Shown here: piece after piece, positions 1 through 5,532 of the stretch
Numbering within the stretch: the first letter of the stretch is position 1
Layout of the letters: each line of letters opens with the position of its first letter
Source: CAYGWX01 sp964353855 [NCBI: uncultured bacterium]
GTDB taxonomy: Bacteria; Edwardsbacteria; CAYGWX01
Assembly (NCBI GenBank): GCA_964353855.1
Contig: CAYGWX010000006.1
Span: forward strand, 66,910-87,852
Reading direction: 5' to 3'
Length of the DNA: 20,943 nucleotides
Notes under the pieces: generated by a model
The model's input: only the letters and a program-made list of their open reading frames with translations
What the model was told of the DNA's origin: nothing
Database searches by the model: none
Made by a program: the position numbers and the translations under genes

Positions 1-22
1 AATCGGGACGCTCTGCCAACCT

Positions 23-98
23 TGGTGCCGAGGCCCAGAATTGAACTGGGGACGCCAGGATTTTCAGTCCTGCGCTCTACCAACTGAGCTACCTCGGC
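23..98 (-). tRNA. tRNA-Phe (anticodon GAA)
   Basis: Read on the minus strand, the 76 bases fold as a complete cloverleaf. The acceptor GCCGAGG pairs with CCTCGGC, followed by discriminator A and an encoded CCA (23-25). The D arm carries GCTC/GAGC, the anticodon loop CTGAAAA places GAA at 65-63, and the T loop is TTCAATT. It decodes UUC/UUU. Its first ten bases are also the last two sense codons and the TAG stop of the GIY-YIG gene upstream. The nearest promoter lies at 441-470, so it is probably released from a longer transcript. Confidence 0.97.
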
Positions 99-340
99 AC
101 CTGTTTCAGGATTTCTTCAATCGCCTTTTTGCTTTTAAGCGATTTTAAGTATCGTTCTCTTCGGAAGGCCACGCTCCGACTTTCAAAACCCTCCTGAAAG
201 ACCAACGTCCACGGCCCCCGGGTCCTCGTTGAAGGAACGTAACCTTTTTGATGCCTTTCCAACCGGGAAGCCAGATCGGCACATTGACCGATATAATATC
301 CCCCGTCTTGGCTGCTCTTTAAGATGTACACCCAAAACAT
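89..340 (-). CDS. Small GIY-YIG domain nuclease-like protein
   Basis: This 83-residue protein is a minimal GIY-YIG domain of the stand-alone UPF0213/YhbQ-like type. The first strand carries VYIL (residues 4-7) and the second motif is YYIG (15-18). The conserved R26 lies in the ASRLERH segment, a glycine-containing loop follows, and a Glu sits in the RRERYLK helix (about residues 60-66). The family cuts DNA or is presumed to act in nucleic-acid repair; most small chromosomal members are uncharacterised. The last codons, CCG AGG TAG, are the first ten bases of the downstream tRNA-Phe. The ATG lies 9 bases downstream of a truncated tRNA-Phe copy, so the gene occupies the space between a broken and an intact tRNA. 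No clear Shine-Dalgarno sequence precedes the ATG. The family call is secure; a homing role is only inference. Confidence 0.88.
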   Translation of the reverse strand: MFWVYILKSSQDGGYYIGQCADLASRLERHQKGYVPSTRTRGPWTLVFQEGFESRSVAFRRERYLKSLKSKKAIEEILKQVPR

Positions 341-349
341 GGCTTTTAA

Positions 350-415
350 TGAACTGGGGACGCCCCCGCCTGCCCCGGATTTATCGGGGATTTATCGGGG
401 CTGAGCGACCTCGGC
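350..415 (-). pseudogene. Degenerate tRNA-Phe copy with its anticodon arm replaced
   Basis: On the minus strand, bases 415-401 match the first 15 bases of the intact tRNA-Phe with one change. Bases 364-350 match its variable-loop/T-arm stretch exactly (15 of 15). The anticodon arm between them is replaced by 36 bases holding a GC-rich palindromic stretch and two copies of an 11-bp unit. The 3' T-stem strand, acceptor strand and CCA are missing; the nuclease start codon lies just beyond the break. The copy starts about 20 bases after the predicted transcription start, a normal spacing for a tRNA gene. Confidence 0.7.
377..398. repeat. Two tandem copies of an 11-bp unit
   Basis: GGATTTATCGG occurs twice head to tail inside the broken tRNA copy. 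The surrounding CCCCGGATTTATCGGGG is nearly palindromic. The 11-bp period recurs at 602-722 and 11303-11357 with different unit sequences. Confidence 0.8.
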
Positions 416-440
416 ACGCCGTGATCCCAAAAGGAGAAAT

Positions 441-470
441 ATTATACAATTCCCCGCCGTCCTTTGTCAA
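441..470 (-). promoter_or_regulatory. Consensus sigma-70 promoter for the tRNA/GIY-YIG locus
   Basis: Read on the minus strand, TTGACA (470-465) and TATAAT (446-441) are both perfect and separated by 18 bp. Transcription would begin near 435, run through the broken tRNA copy and the GIY-YIG gene, and end in tRNA-Phe. Confidence 0.8.
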
Positions 471-601
471 GCGCCGTAAGCCGTCTGATTTGTTTTTCTT
501 GGTTCGTCCTTTTAGGTTGGGGTCAAGCCCTGCGATCGGCTCAGAGCCTTTCCCCTTGCCTCAGCCCAATGCTTACCTCATCCCACCCGTTCCCCTCCCT
601 T

Positions 602-722
602 TCATTTAGTGGGAAATTAGTATGAAATTAGCGTGAAGTTAGAGAGAAGTTAGAGAGAAATTAGAGAGAAATTAGACGGAAATTAGACGGAACTTAGTGG
701 GAACATAGCGGGAAGCACTCCT
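602..722. repeat. 11-bp tandem repeat, about ten units
   Basis: Units start at 613 and recur every 11 bases (613, 624, 635, 646, 657, 668, 679, 690, 701) with consensus GAAATTAGAGA. A partial unit lies before them and a decayed one (712-722) after. Adjacent units are most alike (635/646, 668/679), the pattern expected from stepwise slippage or unequal exchange. It lies in the 492-bp gap between rdgB and the GIY-YIG gene. That gap holds no gene; its other contents are the promoter, the broken tRNA and a small hairpin. Confidence 0.9.
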
Positions 723-803
723 GTGGCGTTTGTACAGTCTGTTGATTTACCGTGAGTTATGCTTGAAAGGTTGGATCTTTAAGGCAGGTGGGAACTAATA
801 AAC

Positions 804-820
804 CATGAGGCAAGCTCATG
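804..820 (-). terminator. Weak hairpin after rdgB
   Basis: CATGAG and CTCATG form a 6-bp stem with a 5-base loop, 13 bases beyond the rdgB stop. On the minus strand it is followed by GTTTATT. It is the only candidate end for the seven-gene operon, but the stem is short and the U-tract poor. Confidence 0.3.
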
Positions 821-832
821 TAAAATAATGAG

Positions 833-1492
833 TTAGTCTTGTTTAACCATTTCTTTTTCCTTTGGTTGGTCCATTCCTTGCCCCTTCGTAGGGTCCTGCA
901 CCTTGAGCTTCTCGAGGATCACCGCTTTCGCCTTTCTCACTGCCATCGCCCGGTGGCTCACCCGGTTCTTTTCCTCCGGAGTGAGCTCCCCGAACGTCTT
1001 CCCTAAGGGCGGATAGAAGAAGATGGGGTCGTAACCGAATCCGTTCTTCCCCCTCATCTCGCTGGCGATCTCTCCTTCGCAGGCTCCCTGGCACACCACC
1101 ACCCCGGTCACGGGGTCCGCCAGGGCCGCCACGCACTGGAACCGCGCCGCCCGCTTACGTCCCTTGGTTTCTTTTAACAGGTCGAGGATTTTCCCCATCT
1201 TTTCCCCGTACCGCGTCTCCTCCCCACCGAACCGCTTCGACCTCACCCCCGGAGCCCCGTCCAGGGCTTCCACCTCCAGCCCGGAATCATCCGCCAAAGC
1301 CCAAAGCCCCGTGGCATCTGCCGCCTGTCGGGCCTTCAGGGCTGCGTTCTCCGTGTACGAGGCTCCCTCCTCCGGAAGTACGGGGACCTCCGGAAAGTCC
1401 TCCAGGGAAACGGTCTCGCAGGGAAGGACCCCTAAGATGGCTCGTATCTCCTTGAGCTTTCCTGGATTGCGTGTGGCGATAACCAGTTTCAA
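833..1492 (-). CDS. rdgB: RdgB/HAM1 family non-canonical purine NTP pyrophosphatase
   Basis: The enzyme hydrolyses ITP, dITP and XTP to monophosphates, keeping deaminated purines out of DNA and RNA. The N-terminus is the family signature KLVIATRNPGKLKEI. It is followed by SYTENAALKA, the ADDSGLEVEALDGAPGVRS substrate and metal loop (about residues 67-85), GFGYDPIF, and a C-terminal SHRAMA motif. The 219-residue length is normal, plus a short charged tail of about 20 residues after the conserved core. The start codon is TTG (1490-1492), fixed by the conserved N-terminus. No strong Shine-Dalgarno sequence is visible. It lies 19 bp after the SPOR lipoprotein gene and is the last gene of the operon, which also contains purN, another purine gene. 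The family call is secure. Confidence 0.95.
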   Translation of the reverse strand: MKLVIATRNPGKLKEIRAILGVLPCETVSLEDFPEVPVLPEEGASYTENAALKARQAADATGLWALADDSGLEVEALDGAPGVRSKRFGGEETRYGEKMGKILDLLKETKGRKRAARFQCVAALADPVTGVVVCQGACEGEIASEMRGKNGFGYDPIFFYPPLGKTFGELTPEEKNRVSHRAMAVRKAKAVILEKLKVQDPTKGQGMDQPKEKEMVKQD

Positions 1493-1511
1493 AAAAGCTT
1501 CGGGAGGCCTC

Positions 1512-2087
1512 TTAAATCTCGATGTCCGTCTCTACGACGAATGCGGACTTGTATCCCTTTGCGATGGCCCGCTCCTTCAGGGGCAGTGCTTCCTGCTGGG
1601 TCACGCAGTTTCCCACCCTGACTTTGTATAGCGGGAGGGCGACCTCGAGATAAGCCTTTTCCCCCAACAGACCGCGCGCCTCCGCAAAGACCCTTTCGGC
1701 GTTCCCCCGGCTGGTCGAGGCGAATACCTGCACCCGGTATCCCGGGATCGTTTTCGGCGCGGCCTCGGTCCCTTTCCCAACTGTCGTATCTTTGGGGGCC
1801 GCTTGAACCGGGGCTTTGACCGTATCCCCGGCAGCCTGGGCCAGGATGACCGTATCCCGTTTGGACGAGGCCGCCGTGTCTGCCACGGGGGTGGCCCTGG
1901 TCGAAGAGGAGTCCTTGGAAATCTGATTACCGATGGCGGTGGTGTCTTCCTCGTAGATGGCTACGGGTTTCGGTCGCGTCGGCCCCGCAGTGACGTCTTT
2001 GGGTTTCTGCTTCTGGGCGGCCGGGGTCAGGCACCCGGCAAGCCCCAGCCCCAGGATGAAGATGAGATGCGCTCTCCCCTTATACAT
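1512..2087 (-). CDS. SPOR domain lipoprotein
   Basis: This 191-residue protein starts with a hydrophobic signal ending in the lipobox LAGC (Cys19), so it is expected to be lipid-anchored and periplasmic. A low-complexity Pro/Lys/Thr/Ala-rich linker follows (about 20-112). A C-terminal SPOR domain (about 113-191) opens with GYRVQVFAS and contains YKVRVGNC and a final GYKSAFVVE strand. SPOR domains bind denuded septal peptidoglycan, so a role in division or cell-wall remodelling is likely. The ATG overlaps the end of manC by 8 bp and has no Shine-Dalgarno sequence, so translation is probably coupled. The specific partner cannot be told from sequence. Confidence 0.85.
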   Translation of the reverse strand: MYKGRAHLIFILGLGLAGCLTPAAQKQKPKDVTAGPTRPKPVAIYEEDTTAIGNQISKDSSSTRATPVADTAASSKRDTVILAQAAGDTVKAPVQAAPKDTTVGKGTEAAPKTIPGYRVQVFASTSRGNAERVFAEARGLLGEKAYLEVALPLYKVRVGNCVTQQEALPLKERAIAKGYKSAFVVETDIEI

Positions 2088-3153
2088 ATTTTTTATAACT
2101 CTTGTTCAGGCCCAGGGCCTGCACGATCTCCCTCACCCTCTGGGCGTCCTGTTTGTTTGCCACCAGCGTGGCGTCCTGGGTCCGCACCACGATCAGGTCG
2201 CGGATTCCCAGGGCCGCCACCAGGCCGTGGTCCGAGATCAGGGTCGAGCCTTGGGTGTCCAGGGTGACCACGTCCCCCTGGATGATGTTCCCCTGGATGT
2301 CCGCGAGGGCCAGACGCTCCATCGCGTGCCAGGAGCCCACATCGTCCCAGGAGAACTCGCCCCTCACGCAGGCCACGTGATGGGCCTTCTCCATCACGCC
2401 GTAGTCGATGGAGATCTTTTCCGCCTTGCGGTAAGCTTTGGCGATGGCCTGAGCCTGGCTGGGCTTGCCCCAGTGGCCTTGGATTTGGGCCAGCCCTTCA
2501 GCCAGCCCTGGAAGGAGCTCTCCGATGGCGTCCAGGATCGCCCGGGCTTTCCAGACGAAGATCCCCCCGTTCCAGAGGTAGTTCCCCGCGGCCAGGAACC
2601 GCTGGGCGGTCTCGGGGTCCGGCTTCTCCTTGAAGGATTGCACCTTGTGGGCCGTGATCCCGTTCCGCTTGAATATCCCCTCGCCCAGTTGGATGTACCC
2701 GTAGCCCGTCTCCGGACGTTGGGGCGAGATCCCGATGGTCACCAGGAGGTCTCTTTCGGCAAGGGAGAGGGCGACCTTCAGGGTATCGATGAACGGGCCT
2801 TCCTCCGGGATGTGGTGGTCCGCGGGCAGAACGATCATCATCGCCTTGGGGTCCTTCCCCGCCAGATAAGCCGCCGCCAGCCCCACCGCCGGAGCCGTGT
2901 TCATTCCCCGGGGCTCCGCCAGGATTTGACTGCGGGAAAGCCTCTTGCAGGCCTTGAGGATCAGCCCCGACAGGTCCTTCCCGGTCACGACCAGGCACTG
3001 CTTCCTTCCGGCCAGCGGCCGGATTCGCTCCAGGGTTGCCTCCAGGAGATTGCGCTTCCCCACCAGGGTCAGAAGCTGCTTGGGGCGCGTGGCCCGGCTC
3101 CGGGGCCAGAATCGCTCCCCCTTCCCTCCAGCAAGGATTACGGCATAGGTCAT
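2080..3153 (-). CDS. manC: Mannose-1-phosphate guanylyltransferase
   Basis: The enzyme makes GDP-mannose from mannose-1-phosphate and GTP, supplying the cytoplasmic precursor for mannose, rhamnose or fucose-type units in surface polysaccharide. The 357 residues carry the nucleotidyltransferase signature LAGGKGERFWPRSR followed by RPKQLL at the N-terminus, VLPADHHI (about 110-116), the sugar-binding FKEKPDPETA and the YLWNGGIFVW strand. The length matches the single-domain form; the C-terminal cupin isomerase domain of the bifunctional AlgA type is absent. GGGGGAGG lies just upstream of the ATG. The gdp-mannose-using gmd/rmd-type gene at 14551 is plausibly in the same pathway but in another transcription unit. 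The family is certain; the exact physiological sugar is inference. Confidence 0.94.
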   Translation of the reverse strand: MTYAVILAGGKGERFWPRSRATRPKQLLTLVGKRNLLEATLERIRPLAGRKQCLVVTGKDLSGLILKACKRLSRSQILAEPRGMNTAPAVGLAAAYLAGKDPKAMMIVLPADHHIPEEGPFIDTLKVALSLAERDLLVTIGISPQRPETGYGYIQLGEGIFKRNGITAHKVQSFKEKPDPETAQRFLAAGNYLWNGGIFVWKARAILDAIGELLPGLAEGLAQIQGHWGKPSQAQAIAKAYRKAEKISIDYGVMEKAHHVACVRGEFSWDDVGSWHAMERLALADIQGNIIQGDVVTLDTQGSTLISDHGLVAALGIRDLIVVRTQDATLVANKQDAQRVREIVQALGLNKSYKKYV

Positions 3154-3176
3154 CAGTCCTCCCCCGAATAAAGGTC

Positions 3177-4118
3177 CTATTCGCCGAGCTCCGCTTTGAC
3201 CCCTGCGGCTAAAAGCGGAATCATGATTTCGTGGTGTCCGGTGAGGGCATATCCAACTCCTCCTCCCTCCACCGGCCTTTGGACCACGTTCACCCCGGGA
3301 CGATAGTGACGGATCATGTCGAAGTCGGCCGTGGTGAATCCCCGGGCTTTATGCCCCAGGTTGCGGGCCACGGTCAGGGCTTTGAGGAACACCTCGGGCA
3401 TGATCACCGCCGAGCCTAGGTTCAGCACCACGCCCCCCGGGCCCAGATCGGCGACCTCGCCGGTGAACCGGAGGAAGTCCTCGAAGCTCGCCCGTCCGAT
3501 GGCGGCGCCGTCCGCGCTGGGGTGCTGATGGACGATGTCCGTGCCGATCGCCACGTGCACCGTGGCCGGGATTCCCAAGCGGGACGCCGCAGCCAGGAGG
3601 GAGAGGTGACGATGGGTGGCCCGGGTTTTCAGGAGATTCTTCCCCAGGGTATCGCCCAGCCCGGCTTTCCTCCGGCTGGCTTCGCTGACCGCCCGGTTGA
3701 AGAATTCCCCGGTCTCCCGCGCCATCCCGAAGCTCCCGTCCCTGAGCCCTCTGGAGACGTCCTCCGAGGTCGCTCCGAACAGGGCCGTCTCGCAGTCGTG
3801 CACCGCCACTGCCCCGTTCATGGCCAGGGCGGTGATCGCCTTGCGTTCCATGAGGTCCACGAGCACCGGAGAAAGCCCGCACTTCACCACATGGGCCCCC
3901 ATCATCGCGATCACCGGCTTCCCCCGCTTGCGGGCCTGGACGATGGCTTTGGCTAACGCATGGAGGTCCTCGGAGGCCAGAAGGCGGGGCAGGGAGCCCC
4001 AGAACTCGGCAAAGCTCGCCCCGCCCGGAACGGGCCGGGCGAAGTGCCCGAGGTTTACCTTGCTCGGGCGTTTGACCACGGAATAGGTTCGCACCCTTTT
4101 GAGGTTAATTTTGGCCAA
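3177..4118 (-). CDS. Deoxyhypusine synthase-like protein of unknown function
   Basis: The 313 residues resemble bacterial proteins distantly related to deoxyhypusine synthase, an NAD-dependent Rossmann-type enzyme. Recognisable blocks are MMGAHVVKCGLSPVLVDLM and AMNGAVAVHDCETALFG (about residues 70-115), the ATVHVAIGTDIVHQHPSADG block near 185-205, then VLNLGSAVIMPEVF and a C-terminal GYALTGHHEIMIPLL. I cannot see the catalytic lysine context of true deoxyhypusine synthase, and bacteria normally lack the eIF5A substrate, so the reaction is unknown. The TTG start (4116-4118) is supported by GAAGGAGG six bases upstream. It overlaps the DUF3108 gene by 14 bp and is followed 23 bp later by manC. 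The fold assignment comes from memory of the family and is moderate. Confidence 0.6.
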   Translation of the reverse strand: MAKINLKRVRTYSVVKRPSKVNLGHFARPVPGGASFAEFWGSLPRLLASEDLHALAKAIVQARKRGKPVIAMMGAHVVKCGLSPVLVDLMERKAITALAMNGAVAVHDCETALFGATSEDVSRGLRDGSFGMARETGEFFNRAVSEASRRKAGLGDTLGKNLLKTRATHRHLSLLAAASRLGIPATVHVAIGTDIVHQHPSADGAAIGRASFEDFLRFTGEVADLGPGGVVLNLGSAVIMPEVFLKALTVARNLGHKARGFTTADFDMIRHYRPGVNVVQRPVEGGGVGYALTGHHEIMIPLLAAGVKAELGE

Positions 4119-4893
4119 GGCGTGCCTCCTTCAAGGCGGCGTTGATCGAGCCGATCACGATCTTCGAGCGCATCATCACGGGCATCTTCTTGGCGTCGTC
4201 CGTGAGCCAGATGGTCAGTTTCCCTTTCTGCTCGAAGAGCCCCGGATAGCGCAGCACGGGTTGCACCACGATGCAGTCGAACTCCCCGGCGTGGACGCGC
4301 ACGTGCTCCTTGCGCAGGACCTTCACTTCTAATGGGTAATTCATGCGGTCGGTATGGTTATCGATGAAAAAGGACTTTCCCACCACCAGGGGCTGGGTCC
4401 GGGCAAAGTAGAAAGAGGCCAGTATATCCCTGGCCAGCGGCGTCGTGTCCACGAGTTGTCCGTCCGGGTAGCGCACCTTGTGGGCCTTCTGGTCGTACTC
4501 CACCTCGACGTCGGCCGCGAACTTTCCCTCCCGGAGGTGTTTTTCGAACTTCCGGGAGGCCAAGTCTTGGACTCCGCTGAGCGACTTGATTACATCCCGG
4601 ACCGGGAAGAAGGATGTGAATGAGGGGTTCGACCAAGCCTCGGACATAAACAGGTAGCAGGGCTCTCCCTTCCACCGCCCCAGGGCTCTGACCTCTAAGG
4701 TCGCGTCCCCGGCCTTGATGAAGCCCCACTCCAGGGAGAAGACCAGGCGCTCCCCCACCCCGAAGGGCCGGTGGGCAGCCCCCAGGCTCTCCAGAACGGC
4801 CGGGGAGGTTTTGATCGTATCCAGCGCTGTCTCCCCTTCCGCCCTGGCCAGGGAGAGAAGGAGAATGGTAATCATCCCGAAGGTTCGCATCAT
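4105..4893 (-). CDS. DUF3108 family exported protein
   Basis: This 262-residue protein has an N-terminal signal peptide (hydrophobic MITILLLSLARA, then mature AEGET). The DUF3108 pattern then begins: GERLVFSLEWGFIKAGDATLEV at about 47-68, a central stretch of alternating strands, and the closing KLTIWLTDDAKKMPVMM typical of the family. These are periplasmic beta-rich proteins of unknown role, often beside cell-envelope genes. Start and stop form an ATGA overlap with purN (4890-4893), and the 3' end overlaps the next gene by 14 bp, so it is translationally coupled on both sides. Whether the second Met is used is undecidable. The domain call is good; the function is unknown. Confidence 0.82.
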   Translation of the reverse strand: MMRTFGMITILLLSLARAEGETALDTIKTSPAVLESLGAAHRPFGVGERLVFSLEWGFIKAGDATLEVRALGRWKGEPCYLFMSEAWSNPSFTSFFPVRDVIKSLSGVQDLASRKFEKHLREGKFAADVEVEYDQKAHKVRYPDGQLVDTTPLARDILASFYFARTQPLVVGKSFFIDNHTDRMNYPLEVKVLRKEHVRVHAGEFDCIVVQPVLRYPGLFEQKGKLTIWLTDDAKKMPVMMRSKIVIGSINAALKEARLGQN

Positions 4894-5516
4894 TTTAATA
4901 GGATCCTCACTCGTTTTCCCGTGACCTCAAGCCTCCCCTCTGCGAACAGCTTCACCGCTTCGGGATAGATCTCGTGCTCTTTCTTGTGGATTCTCCCCGC
5001 CAGGGTTTCCGCCGTGTCATCGTCCAGAATCGGCACCGCGGCTTGCAGGATGATCGGACCTCCGTCGGTTTCCTCGGTCACGAAATGCACCGTGCACCCC
5101 GAGAACTTCATCCCCGACTCCAGGGCCGCCCGGTGAACCTTGTCCCCGTAGAACCCTTTGCCTCCGAACAAAGGCAGGAGAGCGGGATGGATGTTCATCA
5201 TCCTCCCCTGGTAATGCCGGACGAAAAGGGGGGTGAGGATCCGCATGAACCCCGCCAGGCAGACCAGGTCCACCTTCCGCGAGTCCAGCTCCTTGATGAG
5301 CTTCTCCTCAAAGCGCTCCCGGGTGTCGAAGTTCCGATGGTTAACGACGACCGCGTCCACCCCCGTTTTTCTCGCCCGTTCCAGGGCGAAGGCCAGGGGC
5401 TCGTTTGAGATGACGACCGCGACCTTGGCCCCGATGGATTTCGGGGCCTGGCTGGCGTCCAGGATCGCTTGGAGGTTCGTTCCGTTTCCTGAAGCTAACA
5501 CCCCTACGTGGATCAT
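4890..5516 (-). CDS. purN: Phosphoribosylglycinamide formyltransferase
   Basis: PurN transfers formyl from 10-formyl-tetrahydrofolate to GAR, the third step of de novo purine synthesis. The start at 5516 gives 208 residues beginning MIHVGVLASGNGTNLQAI, the usual family N-terminus; an in-frame ATG 42 bases upstream would add 14 unrelated residues and overlap sprA. The catalytic NIHPALLP supplies Asn and His, and EETDGGPII supplies the conserved Asp. GFMRILTP and the FGGKGFYGDKVHRAAL loop are also family features. It begins 16 bp after the sprA stop and ends in a 4-bp ATGA overlap with the next gene. A purine enzyme downstream of a secretion gene suggests a growth-linked operon rather than a dedicated pathway. 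Confidence 0.95.
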   Translation of the reverse strand: MIHVGVLASGNGTNLQAILDASQAPKSIGAKVAVVISNEPLAFALERARKTGVDAVVVNHRNFDTRERFEEKLIKELDSRKVDLVCLAGFMRILTPLFVRHYQGRMMNIHPALLPLFGGKGFYGDKVHRAALESGMKFSGCTVHFVTEETDGGPIILQAAVPILDDDTAETLAGRIHKKEHEIYPEAVKLFAEGRLEVTGKRVRILLK

Positions 5517-5532
5517 GGGTTTTCCCGTGGTT

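Noticed and set aside
229-609. Plus-strand reading frame of 126 residues over the left intergenic region
   Set aside because: It crosses the GIY-YIG gene, the broken tRNA, the promoter and stops at the repeat; it has no ribosome-binding site or family resemblance.
602-722. Short repeats as a CRISPR array
   Set aside because: The 11-bp units are contiguous with no spacers, and no cas gene is present.
1957-3171. Plus-strand frame of 404 residues opposite manC and the SPOR gene
   Set aside because: The GC-rich antisense frame has low-complexity composition; the minus-strand frames have clear family motifs.
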